From NCBI GenBank assembly GCA_903845215.1, contig CAIMWI010000055.1, positions 20,724-84,723 of the forward strand: a DNA stretch of 64,000 nucleotides, written 5' to 3'. Made by a program: the position numbers and the translations under genes. Of this stretch, positions 1 to 8,186 are shown in pieces. The notes under the pieces were generated by a model. The model worked only from the letters and a program-made list of their open reading frames with translations. It was not told where the DNA came from and searched no databases. Within the stretch, counting starts at the first letter, position 1, and each line of letters opens with the position of its first letter. Source of the stretch: an uncultured Rhodobacterales bacterium. Its GTDB lineage: Bacteria > Pseudomonadota > Alphaproteobacteria > Rhodobacterales > Rhodobacteraceae.

Positions 1-237
1 CGTCATAGAGTTCAAAAAATACTGAAAGAAATCCCCCTGCTTCATCACAGTGGCATAGCCCACAAGGTCGAAATTCCCCGGCAAGGGCGGCAGCAAAGGT
101 TCGGCAAAGATCGCGCGGCGGGATTTGAAGCTGTTGATGACAATCACAAACACTGGAAACAGCGCGATCAGCGTATAGGTCAGCAGCACCGCATGGGCGG
201 CGATGCTTTGGCGTTTGGCGGGATGGGTCGCCCTCAT
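1..237 (-). CDS. Sugar ABC transporter permease, MalG type (partial, N-terminus only)
   Basis: The first 79 codons of an inner-membrane permease are present; the rest lies off the left edge. The start is ATG at 237, 9 nt after the stop of the preceding permease gene. The N-terminus has a short basic cytoplasmic segment (RATHPAKRQ), then a hydrophobic helix running about residues 13-35 and ending in the NSFKS segment typical of MalG-type permeases of family 1 sugar importers. It is the second permease of the operon 3393-1 and would pair with the MalF-type protein next to it. The substrate cannot be read from this fragment; the neighbours suggest amino sugars. Confidence 0.85.
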   Translation of the reverse strand, partial: MRATHPAKRQSIAAHAVLLTYTLIALFPVFVIVINSFKSRRAIFAEPLLPPLPGNFDLVGYATVMKQGDFFQYFLNSMT

Positions 238-246
238 CGCATTCCC

Positions 247-1167
247 CTAGAACTGATAGCGGCGCAGCCGCGTCTGGATGGCGAACAGGTAAACACATAC
301 CCCCAACAGAATAATCGCAAACATTGCCGTGGCAATCGCAGCCCCCATATGCGGATCGCCCAATTGCAACTGAAAGCCAAAGAAGGTGCGGTACAAAAAT
401 GTGCCCAGAATATCGGTGCTAAAATCTGGCCCCGCCAGCGCACCTTGGGCCACATAGATCAGATCAAAGGCGTTGAAATTGCCCACAAAGGTCAGGATTG
501 AGATGATCCCGATACTTGGCAAAATCAGCGGCAGCTTGATCTTCCAAAACTGCGCCCAAGGGGACAGGCCATCCATTTCGGCCGCTTCGATCACGTCATC
601 GGGGATGGATAGAAGTGCTGCGTAAATCAGCATCATTGGAATCCCCACGAATTGCCAAACCGACACAAGGGCAAGCGCTGTCAGCGCATAGTCCTCTTTG
701 CCCAGCCAAGGCGCAAACAGGGCCTTCAGCCCGACCAGATCCAGCATTCCGGGCGCTATGCCCCAGATCGGCGACAAGATCAGCTTCCAGACAAACCCCA
801 CGATGACAAAGCTTAAGATTGTTGGGATGAAAATCGCCGTGCGGTAAAAGGCGGTAAAGCGCAAGCGCGGGCTGGACAGCAGGGCTGCAAGCAACACGCC
901 GATCGGGTTTTGCACGATCATGTGGATCACGAAAAACCACAGGTTGTTGCGCAAGGCGTTCCAAAAGGCATCGGCCCAAAGTGCATCGCCAAACAGGGTG
1001 CGAAAGTTATCAAGGCCCACAAAGACCGTTTCGCGGGCTTGCGTGACAGTGAACAGCGACAGGTTCAGCGTGCCTAACAGCGGGATGATCATGATGGCGG
1101 TATAAACCAGCACGGCAGGGGCCAAAAACACCCCGATATGCCAGCGCATAGGCTTACCCTTCGCCAT
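247..1167 (-). CDS. Sugar ABC transporter permease, MalF type
   Basis: A 306-residue inner-membrane permease of the binding-protein-dependent sugar importer family. About six hydrophobic helices are visible, and the cytoplasmic EAA loop near residue 200 reads EAAEMDGLSPWAQFWKIKLP, which is where the permease contacts the ATPase. I chose ATG at 1167 over GTG at 1170 because an AGGAAA Shine-Dalgarno sits 7 nt before the ATG. It lies between the binding-protein gene and the MalG-type permease. No ATPase gene for this importer is in the window; it could lie to the left or be a shared MsmX-like ATPase. Amino-sugar uptake is inferred from context. Confidence 0.9.
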   Translation of the reverse strand: MAKGKPMRWHIGVFLAPAVLVYTAIMIIPLLGTLNLSLFTVTQARETVFVGLDNFRTLFGDALWADAFWNALRNNLWFFVIHMIVQNPIGVLLAALLSSPRLRFTAFYRTAIFIPTILSFVIVGFVWKLILSPIWGIAPGMLDLVGLKALFAPWLGKEDYALTALALVSVWQFVGIPMMLIYAALLSIPDDVIEAAEMDGLSPWAQFWKIKLPLILPSIGIISILTFVGNFNAFDLIYVAQGALAGPDFSTDILGTFLYRTFFGFQLQLGDPHMGAAIATAMFAIILLGVCVYLFAIQTRLRRYQF

Positions 1168-1193
1168 CACGTTTTCCTTGCTTCACGAAAAAG

Positions 1194-1214
1194 CGGGGGG
1201 CACTTGGCCCCCCG
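1194..1214 (-). terminator. Intra-operon hairpin after the binding-protein gene
   Basis: A perfect 8-bp stem (CGGGGGGC / GCCCCCCG) with a 5-nt loop lies between the binding-protein stop and the permease start. Read leftward, the stem is followed by CTTTTTC. It resembles a partial terminator or mRNA-stabilising hairpin that makes binding protein more abundant than permease. Confidence 0.65.
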
Positions 1215-1221
1215 ACAGGTG

Positions 1222-2472
1222 TTATTGTGCGGGCTTATACCAGCTGTCCAGACCAGCTTGCAGGCGCGCACCCGCATCGGCGGGGGTTTCAGCCCCTTTG
1301 ATGACCTGGGCAGAGGCGTTCCACGTTTCGTTTTCCAGGTTCGGCGTGCCGCGCGACAGGATTTGATAGGTCGAGCGGATCGACGACTGGCATTTGCCAC
1401 GCCAGCTGACAAATTCCTGCGCCAGCGGGTCGGTCATGGTGACGGGCGTGGAATTCAGGCTGAAGAAACCGGGCAGAGAGTTGGCGTAAAGATCGGCAAA
1501 CTCGCTGGACCCCACCCATTCCAGGAAGGCTTTCGCTTCATCGGCATGGGCCGATTTTGCGTTCATGCCCAGCGCGATATCGGTGTGATCGCTGATATAG
1601 CAGGTGTCGCCAGCGGCCTGAACTGGGGGCGAAAACGCGCCCATGGCGAATTGCGCTTGGGTGTTAAAGCCCGAAATCTCCCACGAACCGGCCGGATAAA
1701 TCGCCGCACGGCCAAGGGTGAACAGGTTTTGGCTGTCAGGATAGGTCTGCGCTTCGAACCCGTCGCCCAGATAATCCTTCCACTTTGCAAGTTGCTCATA
1801 GGGGGCAACCCACTGCGGATCGGTCAGCTTTTGCGTGCCCTTGATCAGAGCAAGGCGGCCTTCTTCACCTTTCCAGTAGTTCGGGCCGATGTTGTTATAG
1901 CCCATGGTCGCGGCTTCCCACTGGTCATTGGTGCCCATGGCCATCGGAATATAGGTGCCGTCTGCCTTGATCTTGTCCAGCACGGCGAAGAATTCGTCCA
2001 CCGTCGTCGGAACGCTCAGGCCAAGGGCTGCGAATGCGTCTTTATTGTAGATAAAGCCGTGGATCACCGAGGCCATCGGCACGCAGAAGGTGGCCGCGCC
2101 ATCATCAGTCTGCCAAGCCGATTTTGCCACGGGCGAGAAATTCGCCATAGAAGCAAGGCCCGACAGGTCCGCCAGATTGCCTTGGTTGTACAGTTCAAGC
2201 GAGGCATCGAAGGGGCGGCAGGTGATCAGATCACCGGCAGAGCCTGCAGCCAGCTTGCTGTTCAAGGCGGCGTTGTATTCGGCGGGGGCGGTGGGCGCAA
2301 AGACCACTTTGATGCCGGGATGGCCCGCTTCGAACGCGGGGATCAGCTTGTCTTGCCAGATCGTCAGGTCATCGTTGCGCCAGCTTTCGATCGTCAGCGT
2401 CACATCTTCGGCATAGGCAGCGCCTGCCAGCAGCGTGCTGGTCAATAGCGCCAGGCGAAAAGTTTTTTTCAT
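1222..2472 (-). CDS. Sugar-binding protein of an ABC importer (family 1)
   Basis: A 416-residue periplasmic solute-binding protein with a clear Sec signal peptide (basic MKKTFR, hydrophobic core, cleavage after GAAYA at about residue 21). The body has the family 1 pattern: LIPAFEAGHPGIKV near the N-terminus, an internal AAIYPAGSWEISGF segment and ALGMNAKSAHADEAKAFLEWV near the C-terminal third. The start ATG is preceded by AGGGAG, which overlaps the end of the etherase gene. It should capture the substrate for the two permeases downstream. Given MurQ, NagA and a GlcNAc-type kinase next door, the ligand is probably GlcNAc, a chitooligosaccharide or a MurNAc-containing sugar; this is an inference. 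Confidence 0.9.
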   Translation of the reverse strand: MKKTFRLALLTSTLLAGAAYAEDVTLTIESWRNDDLTIWQDKLIPAFEAGHPGIKVVFAPTAPAEYNAALNSKLAAGSAGDLITCRPFDASLELYNQGNLADLSGLASMANFSPVAKSAWQTDDGAATFCVPMASVIHGFIYNKDAFAALGLSVPTTVDEFFAVLDKIKADGTYIPMAMGTNDQWEAATMGYNNIGPNYWKGEEGRLALIKGTQKLTDPQWVAPYEQLAKWKDYLGDGFEAQTYPDSQNLFTLGRAAIYPAGSWEISGFNTQAQFAMGAFSPPVQAAGDTCYISDHTDIALGMNAKSAHADEAKAFLEWVGSSEFADLYANSLPGFFSLNSTPVTMTDPLAQEFVSWRGKCQSSIRSTYQILSRGTPNLENETWNASAQVIKGAETPADAGARLQAGLDSWYKPAQ

Positions 2473-2475
2473 GCG

Positions 2476-3393
2476 TTACTCCCTGTGCAATTCGGTCCCT
2501 GTTGCTGAAATTGCGGCGAGGGTCGGGCCGAGAACCCCGCCACTGTCCTTTAAAAGCTGTGCCGCCTGTAGGGGCGTGGCCCCTTTGGCCACAAGCACGG
2601 CGGGTTTCACCGCGCCACCGGCTTGGGCTAGGGCGGCACGGGCGCTGTCGATCCCTTGCCCTGCAAGGGCAGAAACGATGCGCGCGGCGCGGTCGACCAG
2701 CTTGGCATTGTCGGCAATCACATTGACCATATAGCCGTCATGCACATGGCCAAGCAAAATGCCCATGCGCACCGACAGCATATTCAGCGCGACCTTCTGC
2801 GCCGTCGCCGCCCCCATACGGGTAGAGCCGCTGACCACCTCTGGCCCCGTATCCAACACGATGGCAAGATCAGCCGCCAAAAGCAGTGCCGACTGCGGCA
2901 CATTGGCGATGCCGATGATCGTGGCCCCTGCGGTCTTGGCCGCCGCCGCAACCGCCAGCGTGTATGCCGTGCCGCCAGAGGCGGAAACGCAGATCACCAC
3001 ATCGCCTTGGCCGATCTGATGGCGATCCAAATCGGCAAGGGCAAGGGCCGGATCATCCTCGACCCCGCCCGTCATGTGCAACAGGGCGGCTGAGCCACCA
3101 GCAAACAGAACCGGCGTTTGCTGCGGCGGGATGCCGAAAGTTCCCGCAAGCTCTAACGCGTCAGCCAGCGCCATCAGACCCGCCGATCCTGCCCCCGCAT
3201 AGGCCACTTTGCGCCCTGCTTGCAGGGCCTTGGCCGCAAGGCGCGCTGCCGTTTCCAAGGCGGGAATGGCGGGCTGCACCGACGACAGCGCCGCAAGTTG
3301 GGCTGCCAGCACCTGACCCAGCACCACCTGCCCGTCGCGGGCATGAAGCCCGTCGGAATGGGGGTGGCGTGCTTCGGTCGGTCGTTCGGTCAT
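2476..3393 (-). CDS. murQ: N-acetylmuramic acid 6-phosphate etherase (MurQ-like)
   Basis: A 305-residue cytoplasmic SIS-domain protein. MurQ cleaves the lactyl ether of MurNAc-6-phosphate to give GlcNAc-6-phosphate and D-lactate. Family signatures visible: TE.R.P at the N-terminus, AYAGAGSAGLMALADALE (about 62-80), EDDP, VSASGGTAYTLA in the phosphosugar site, and the hallmark TGPEVVSGSTRMGAATAQK near residue 180 followed by LNMLSVRMG. Length is normal for MurQ. It is the first gene of the leftward operon, with an AGAGGA ribosome site upstream, and its stop lies 3 nt before the binding-protein start. The GAGSAG loop differs from the usual GAGTSG, so specificity for another lactyl or phospho-amino sugar is possible. 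Confidence 0.85.
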   Translation of the reverse strand: MTERPTEARHPHSDGLHARDGQVVLGQVLAAQLAALSSVQPAIPALETAARLAAKALQAGRKVAYAGAGSAGLMALADALELAGTFGIPPQQTPVLFAGGSAALLHMTGGVEDDPALALADLDRHQIGQGDVVICVSASGGTAYTLAVAAAAKTAGATIIGIANVPQSALLLAADLAIVLDTGPEVVSGSTRMGAATAQKVALNMLSVRMGILLGHVHDGYMVNVIADNAKLVDRAARIVSALAGQGIDSARAALAQAGGAVKPAVLVAKGATPLQAAQLLKDSGGVLGPTLAAISATGTELHRE

Positions 3394-3415
3394 CGCATTC
3401 CTCTAGCGTGCTATA

Positions 3416-3435
3416 GAGATACCAAAACAATGCCA
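3416..3435 (-). promoter_or_regulatory. Candidate operator, left copy (divergent promoter region)
   Basis: Read on the minus strand this is TGGCATTGTTTTGGTATC. It matches, in inverted orientation, the element at 3507-3528 (core GG.ATT.TTTTGGTA). It sits just upstream of the etherase start, so the adjacent GntR regulator could bind both copies to repress both operons. This is inference from sequence repetition only. Confidence 0.45.
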
Positions 3436-3506
3436 ATTGTAAAGCTTCTTGTCAAAATCTTAGATATTCACGGTTAAAGACTGCATTCTCTGAAGGTTCT
3501 TCCTTT

Positions 3507-3528
3507 TTGGTATTATTTTGGTAGTATC
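3507..3528 (+). promoter_or_regulatory. Candidate operator, right copy (divergent promoter region)
   Basis: The element TTGGTATTATTTTGGTAGTA followed by TC contains two TTGGTA half-sites 11 nt apart. It shares GG.ATT.TTTTGGTA with the inverted copy at 3416-3435. It lies 18 nt before the kinase start, where a repressor would block transcription. The likely binder is the GntR/UTRA protein encoded two genes downstream. The kinase ribosome site GGAGGG (3535-3540) follows. Confidence 0.45.
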
Positions 3529-3545
3529 GCGGCTGGAGGGTACCT

Positions 3546-4376
3546 ATGCAACTTTTTCTAGGCATCGACGGAGGCGGCACGGGGTGTCGTGTGGCTGTGT
3601 CTGATAGGCAGGGACGAATCTTTGGGCGGGCAGAGGCTGGGCCTTCCAATATCGCATCCGATTTCGCAGGGTCTGTACAGAATATTCTTGCCGCGTCTGA
3701 CGCAGCTTTGGCACAGGCGGGCGGCGTTGCCGCAACGGTCGTGGCGGGCTTGGGTCTTGCGGGGGCCAATGCGGCAGGCGCGGCGCAGCGGTTGCGCGGG
3801 GCTTTGCCCTTTGCGCGTATCGCCATCGAAACCGATGCCATCACGGCCTTGCGTGGCGCTTTGGGGGGCGAAGACGGGATTGTGGCGGCGATTGGCACGG
3901 GATCGGTTTTTGGGGCAAGGGTCAATGGCACCATCCACCAAATCGGCGGCTGGGGCCTGATGCTGGGCGACGAAGGCAGTGGCGCTTGGATTGGCCGCGC
4001 TGCGCTGTCGGCCGCTTTGCGGGCCGCGGACGGGTTTGAAGGCATGACCCCGCTTTTGGCGGACCTGTTACGCGAGTTTGACGGGCCGCAGGGGATCATT
4101 GCCTTTTCCCTTTCCGCCCGCCCCGCCGATTTCGCCGGTCTAGCGCCTCGCATCATAGCACACCAAGACCCTAGCGCCCGCGCGATTATGAAACGGGCGA
4201 AGGCCGATATTGCCGAGGCCATTAGCGTGCTGCAGGCGGGCCACAGCTTGCCGGTCACCTTTTTGGGCGGGCTTGGCGCTCATTTCTGCACCCTCTTCAC
4301 AGGGCAGTTCCCGATCCGCGCCGCCGTCGGCACAGCGCTTGACGGCGCCCTTCTTTTGGCGCGAGAGGCAGGGTGA
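3546..4376 (+). CDS. BadF/BadG-type N-acetylhexosamine kinase
   Basis: A 276-residue cytoplasmic sugar kinase of the ASKHA fold, BadF/BadG/BcrA branch, which holds N-acetylglucosamine and MurNAc/GlcNAc kinases. Visible motifs: FLGIDGGGTGCRVAV at the N-terminus (phosphate 1 loop), AIETDAITALRGALGG, VAAIGTGSVFGAR (phosphate 2) and WGLMLGDEGSGAWIG at about residue 135. The strong GGAGGG ribosome site is 5 nt before the ATG. It starts the rightward operon, and its TGA overlaps the regulator ATG (TGATG). Together with MurQ and NagA it would phosphorylate imported GlcNAc or MurNAc to the 6-phosphate. The preferred substrate cannot be told from sequence. Confidence 0.85.
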   Translation: MQLFLGIDGGGTGCRVAVSDRQGRIFGRAEAGPSNIASDFAGSVQNILAASDAALAQAGGVAATVVAGLGLAGANAAGAAQRLRGALPFARIAIETDAITALRGALGGEDGIVAAIGTGSVFGARVNGTIHQIGGWGLMLGDEGSGAWIGRAALSAALRAADGFEGMTPLLADLLREFDGPQGIIAFSLSARPADFAGLAPRIIAHQDPSARAIMKRAKADIAEAISVLQAGHSLPVTFLGGLGAHFCTLFTGQFPIRAAVGTALDGALLLAREAG

Positions 4377-5146
4377 TGGAGACGATCTTTTCCCCTGACG
4401 GATTGGCCAGTACCGGCGCAGGCCCACTTTATTTGCAACTGCAACGCCGCATCCGCGAAGCTGTGACGCTGGGGCGCCTAAAGCCCCATGACAGCCTGCC
4501 ACCCGAACGCGAGATGGCGGTGATGACGGGTCTAAGCCGTGTGACGGTGCGCAAGGCGGTTGAGGGGCTGGTTGCGCAAGGCACGCTGGTGCAACGGCGC
4601 GGGTCTGGAACCTTTGTCGCCCCGCCTGTCGAGCGGATGGAACAGGCGCTCTCACTCTTGACCTCTTTCACCGAAGATATGGCGCGGCGGGGAAAAACCG
4701 GCCAGTCGCATTGGCTTTCGCGCATGCTGGACGCCCCTGCCCCCGAAGAGATCATGGCCCTTGGCCTTGGCGCGGGCGACCGCGTGGCGCGGTTGGAACG
4801 GGTGCGTTCCTGCGACGGGGTGCCGCTGGCGATAGAACGCGCCTCGCTTCCGACATGGGTCTTGCCCGTTCCCTCGGTGGTTACAGGCTCGCTTTATGCT
4901 GTGTTGCAGCAGGGTGGCTATCGCCCTGTGCGGGCGGTGCAACGGATCACAGCGGCCAACCTGACAGACCGCGACGCGCAGCTTTTGGGCGTGGCCGCAG
5001 GAACCGCAGGGCTTAAGATCGAGCGGATCGGATACCTTGCCAGTGGCCGAGTGGTCGAATTCACGCGGTCGCTTTATCGCGGGGATGCTTATGATTTTGC
5101 GGTAGAGTTGAAGCTTTCCTCTGACCAAGAAAGGGGCGCTGCGTGA
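4376..5146 (+). CDS. GntR-family regulator with UTRA domain (NagR/DasR-like)
   Basis: A 256-residue transcription factor. An N-terminal winged helix covers about residues 15-80 (PLYLQLQRRIREAV, then LPPEREMAVMTGLSRVTVRKA, the GntR recognition helix). It is followed by a UTRA effector domain (LERVRSCDGVPLAIERASLP, then FTRSLYRGDAYDF near the end). HutC/UTRA regulators of this type sense phosphorylated amino sugars such as GlcN-6-P. I use ATG at 4376, which overlaps the kinase stop, rather than GTG at 4373. Its place inside the amino-sugar operon and the repeated elements at 3416-3435 and 3507-3528 suggest local autoregulation. Confidence 0.9.
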   Translation: METIFSPDGLASTGAGPLYLQLQRRIREAVTLGRLKPHDSLPPEREMAVMTGLSRVTVRKAVEGLVAQGTLVQRRGSGTFVAPPVERMEQALSLLTSFTEDMARRGKTGQSHWLSRMLDAPAPEEIMALGLGAGDRVARLERVRSCDGVPLAIERASLPTWVLPVPSVVTGSLYAVLQQGGYRPVRAVQRITAANLTDRDAQLLGVAAGTAGLKIERIGYLASGRVVEFTRSLYRGDAYDFAVELKLSSDQERGAA

Positions 5147-6171
5147 TGCATCCAACCCACATGGCGCGCGAAGTGGCCGAAATTCCGCAGGCGGTGGCGC
5201 GGCTGTTGGACGGGTCTGCCTTAGCGATAAGTGCCGCCGCCGCGGCGTTGCGCGCGGCCGATCCTGATATGATCGTGACGGTGGCGCGTGGGTCTTCTGA
5301 TCATGCGGCAAACTATCTGAAATATGCGATTGAGCTGACAACGGGGATCCCTGTGGCCTCGATTGGCCCCTCGGTGGCGTCGGTGTACGGGCGTAAAATG
5401 CGGGTGGGGCGTGCCGCCTGCATCGGCATTTCACAATCGGGTCGCAGCCCCGATATTGTCGAGATGATGCGTGCCAGCCGTGAAGGTGGGGCGCTGACCC
5501 TTGCGGTGACGAATTTTGCCGACAGCCCGATGGCCTTGGCATGTGCCCATTGCATCCCCCTTGGCGCGGGGGTTGAAAATTCTGTGGCCGCAACAAAAAC
5601 CTTTGTCACCTCGGTTGTCGCAGGCCTGCAGCTTTTGGCCGAATGGCAGCAGGATGCGGCGCTGTTGTCGGCATTGCGTGATCTGCCCAAGGCGATGGAA
5701 GGGGCGCTGATGCTGGATTGGTCGCCCCTTGCCGCGCGGTTTGTGCGCGCCCCGCAGGCCTTTATCCTTGGCCGTGGGCCTGCTTTTGCCATCGCCTGCG
5801 AGGCGGCGTTGAAACTGAAAGAAACCTGCGGCCTGCACGCCGAAGCCTTTTCTGCCGCCGAAGTGTTGCACGGCCCCTCGGCCATCGTTCAGGCGCATTT
5901 TCCCGTGCTGGTGCTGGCCGTTGAAGATGCCGCAGCGGCTGGGGTTGCGCAAACGGCTGCGCGTTTGGCGGGTCAAGGGGCGGATGTGTTCATTACGGGG
6001 GCCGCTGCCAAGGGGGCGATAACCCTGCCTTCGGGGCCAAGCACCCATCCGCTGCTTGCGCCCTTGCTGCGTGGGGTGGCGTTTTACAGCTTTGTTGAAG
6101 CCCTCGCCCGCCGTCGCGGGTTTGACCCCGATACCCCGCCCTATCTGAACAAAGTGACGGAGACGGTCTGA
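5146..6171 (+). CDS. SIS-domain glucosamine-6-phosphate deaminase (NagB-II/GlmS-like)
   Basis: A 341-residue protein with two SIS domains, like the isomerase half of GlmS but without the glutaminase domain. Motifs: VTVARGSSDHAANYLKYAIE (about 45-64), CIGISQSGRSPDIVEMM, ENSVAATKTFVTS, then in the second domain AFILGRGPAFAIACEAALKL and KETCGLHAEAFSAAEVLHGP. The C-terminus DPDTPPYLNKVTETV matches the DxPxxLxKVT ending of GlmS/AgaS proteins. NagB-II enzymes convert GlcN-6-P to fructose-6-P and ammonia, the step after NagA. ATG at 5146 overlaps the regulator stop. No classical NagB is seen in the window, so this protein probably fills that role. Confidence 0.87.
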   Translation: MHPTHMAREVAEIPQAVARLLDGSALAISAAAAALRAADPDMIVTVARGSSDHAANYLKYAIELTTGIPVASIGPSVASVYGRKMRVGRAACIGISQSGRSPDIVEMMRASREGGALTLAVTNFADSPMALACAHCIPLGAGVENSVAATKTFVTSVVAGLQLLAEWQQDAALLSALRDLPKAMEGALMLDWSPLAARFVRAPQAFILGRGPAFAIACEAALKLKETCGLHAEAFSAAEVLHGPSAIVQAHFPVLVLAVEDAAAAGVAQTAARLAGQGADVFITGAAAKGAITLPSGPSTHPLLAPLLRGVAFYSFVEALARRRGFDPDTPPYLNKVTETV

Positions 6172-7307
6172 TGCCACGCCAGTCCTTTCGCGCCTCTGGC
6201 GTGTTTGACGGGGCGCATATGCACCCCTCGGCCACGCTAGTGATCGAAGAGGGCAAAGTCTGCGCGATCACACAGGGCGTGGGGATTGATCTGGGCGTGG
6301 GGATTGGTCTGGGCGCGGGCCTGATCGTGCCCGGTTTTCTGGATTTGCAAGTCAACGGCGCAGGCGGGGTGCAGGTGGGGGCCGATACCGATGTGGCGGC
6401 ATTGGCGGCCATTTGCCGCACTAAGGCATCGCTTGGCACCACAGGCTGCCTGCCGACACTGATCACCGACACGCCCGAGACCACGCGCGCTGTGATCCAT
6501 GCCGGAATCGCGGCGGCACAAGCCAAAGTTGCAGGCTTTCTGGGCCTGCACCTAGAAGGACCGCACCTAGACCCGCGCCGCAAGGGCGCCCATGACGCGG
6601 CCCTGATCCGCCCGATGGACGATGACGATCTGGCGCTTTTGCTCAAAGCTGCAGGCGACTTGCCCGCGCTGATGGTCACACTTGCCCCCGAATCCGTGCG
6701 GACAGATCAGATCGCGGCCTTGGCGCAGGCCGGGGTGATCGTCAGCCTTGGTCATACCGATTGCACGGCCGAGGTGGCGCAACAGGCCATGGCCGCAGGC
6801 GCGCGCTGTGCCACACATCTGTTCAACGCCATGTCGCAACTTAACAACCGCGCGGCGGGCATGGTGGGGGCGATCTTGGCCGCAGATGGGGCCAGCGGGC
6901 TGATTGCCGACGGAATACATGTGGACGGTGTGACGATGCGCGTGGCTTTGGCGGCCAAGACAGCGGGGGTTTTTCTGGTGTCTGACTGCATGGCGCTGAC
7001 GGGCAGCCCTGCGAAGTCGTTCGCGCTGGGCGGGCGGCAGATTATACGGGGCGAGGGGCGGTTGACCTTGGCAGATGGCACGCTTGCAGGGGCCGATCTG
7101 ACGCTGGTGCAGGCGGTGGACCGCGTGCAAACTTTGGCAGGGATCAGTCGCGAACGCGCTTTGGCGATGGCCACCTCTATTCCGGCGCAGGTCTTGGGCC
7201 GCAGCGATATTGGCCGTCTGGCGGCGGGGTCGCGGGCCGATTTCTTGCATCTGTTGCCAAATGGCGCGCTGGGCGGGGTTTGGGTGGGCGGGGTGCAGGT
7301 TGGCTAA
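6171..7307 (+). CDS. nagA: N-acetylglucosamine-6-phosphate deacetylase
   Basis: A 378-residue amidohydrolase that removes acetate from GlcNAc-6-P. Family motifs are all present: GFLDLQVNGAGG, LHLEGPHLDPRRKGAHD (metal-binding E of HxEGP), SLGHTDCTAEVAQQAM, ATHLFNAMSQLNNR, LIADGIHVD and the catalytic-Asp segment FLVSDCMALTG. Length is normal. The start ATG overlaps the deaminase stop (TGATG). It is the last gene of the rightward operon. An inverted GGCCGC/GCGGCC pair (7309-7314, 7331-7336) follows the stop and might end transcription. Confidence 0.93.
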   Translation: MPRQSFRASGVFDGAHMHPSATLVIEEGKVCAITQGVGIDLGVGIGLGAGLIVPGFLDLQVNGAGGVQVGADTDVAALAAICRTKASLGTTGCLPTLITDTPETTRAVIHAGIAAAQAKVAGFLGLHLEGPHLDPRRKGAHDAALIRPMDDDDLALLLKAAGDLPALMVTLAPESVRTDQIAALAQAGVIVSLGHTDCTAEVAQQAMAAGARCATHLFNAMSQLNNRAAGMVGAILAADGASGLIADGIHVDGVTMRVALAAKTAGVFLVSDCMALTGSPAKSFALGGRQIIRGEGRLTLADGTLAGADLTLVQAVDRVQTLAGISRERALAMATSIPAQVLGRSDIGRLAAGSRADFLHLLPNGALGGVWVGGVQVG

Positions 7308-7640
7308 GGGCCGCCACCGCAGATTTTGGCGCGGCCATCTTCGCAAGGTCGGTTTTGCGCCGTTCGGCGTATGCACACCAAATGGAATCAAACGCGGCCA
7401 TTGCGCCACGTCACGGCTGGCCGAGACTTAGAATTCCCAAAGGGCAAGCGCCGCCAAATGTGCCCCATCGTCGGGGCGCAAACCCGCATCGGCCAAGGTG
7501 AAAACTGGTCCACGCGCGGCGGTGATCATATTGGCAAACCCCTCAACCCCACCCAATAAGGTTGCCGCCTCGCCCGAGGATAAGGTGCGCGCAACGACAG
7601 TTTTGGTGCGTTGACAGGACGAACCGCCAAAGATGGCGGC
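7308..7640. other. 333-bp gap between nagA and yaeQ
   Basis: No gene is supported. Two things are visible. A GGCCGC/GCGGCC inverted pair lies just after nagA. A 6-bp hairpin (CCGCCA, loop AAGA, TGGCGG, 7624-7639) lies just after yaeQ, without a T-run. On the minus strand the frame directly following the yaeQ stop stays open for about 70 codons to a TAA at 7428-7430, with protein-like composition (FTLADAGLRPDDGAHLA) but no convincing start. It may be a gene remnant. Confidence 0.4.
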
Positions 7641-8186
7641 TTATCGCGCAGGCTTCCAGTTCAGCGGAGAGACGTAAACGATGGTATCGCCGACACTGAC
7701 CATCACATCACGTTCTTGGATATTGACCTGCAGTTTCATCGCGCGGTTCGCCAGTTTGGCCAGCGCCGCCGTGTCATGTTCTGAAAAATTCGTCACTTCA
7801 AGATTGTCAAAACGGGCCACGCTGGACTTGATCTTATCCCACCAGATTTCAGCCGGCTTCCCGCCATAGGAGTAAACCACCACCTTGCGGGCCTTGCCGC
7901 AGGATTGGCGCATCACCTTTTCGCTGGGCAATCCAAGGGCGACCCAGACATCAAGTTCACCGCTTAGGCTTTTTTGCCAAATGTCGGGCTCGTCATCGGT
8001 CGAAAGGCCCTTGGTCATTTCCAAATAGGCGTGGGCATTCAGCACGAAAGCCAGAATGCGCACCATCAAGCGTTCATCTGTTTCAGAGGGGTGCTTGGCA
8101 ATGGTCAGCTTGTGGGTGTCATAATAGTGGCGATCCATGTCAGAGATGGAAAGCTCTACTTTGTAGATGGTGGCATTCTGCGCCAT
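7641..8186 (-). CDS. yaeQ: YaeQ family protein
   Basis: A 181-residue protein of the YaeQ family, a small protein with a PD-(D/E)XK-like fold of uncertain function. Recognisable segments: MAQNATIYKVELSISDMDRH at the N-terminus, the conserved HPSETDERLMVRILAFVLNA (about 30-50), DEPDIWQKSLSGELDVWVALG, and a lysine-rich RKVVVYSYGGKPAEIWW. The reading frame is open further upstream to 8360, but those 58 codons look non-coding, and the family begins at MAQ.ATIYK, so I use ATG at 8186. It is monocistronic and diverges from the peptide-transport operon. Confidence 0.92.
   Translation of the reverse strand: MAQNATIYKVELSISDMDRHYYDTHKLTIAKHPSETDERLMVRILAFVLNAHAYLEMTKGLSTDDEPDIWQKSLSGELDVWVALGLPSEKVMRQSCGKARKVVVYSYGGKPAEIWWDKIKSSVARFDNLEVTNFSEHDTAALAKLANRAMKLQVNIQERDVMVSVGDTIVYVSPLNWKPAR

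Noticed and set aside
1138..2448. Long plus-strand open frame opposite the binding-protein gene
   Set aside because: It is the antisense shadow of a clear signal-peptide binding protein; its translation is Arg/Gly/His-rich without family motifs and has no ribosome site.
3452..4258. Long minus-strand open frame opposite the sugar kinase
   Set aside because: Antisense to a kinase with intact motifs and a strong ribosome site.
4652..5596. Long minus-strand open frame across the GntR and SIS genes
   Set aside because: Shadow of two well-supported plus-strand genes; composition is Pro/Arg/His-rich and not protein-like.
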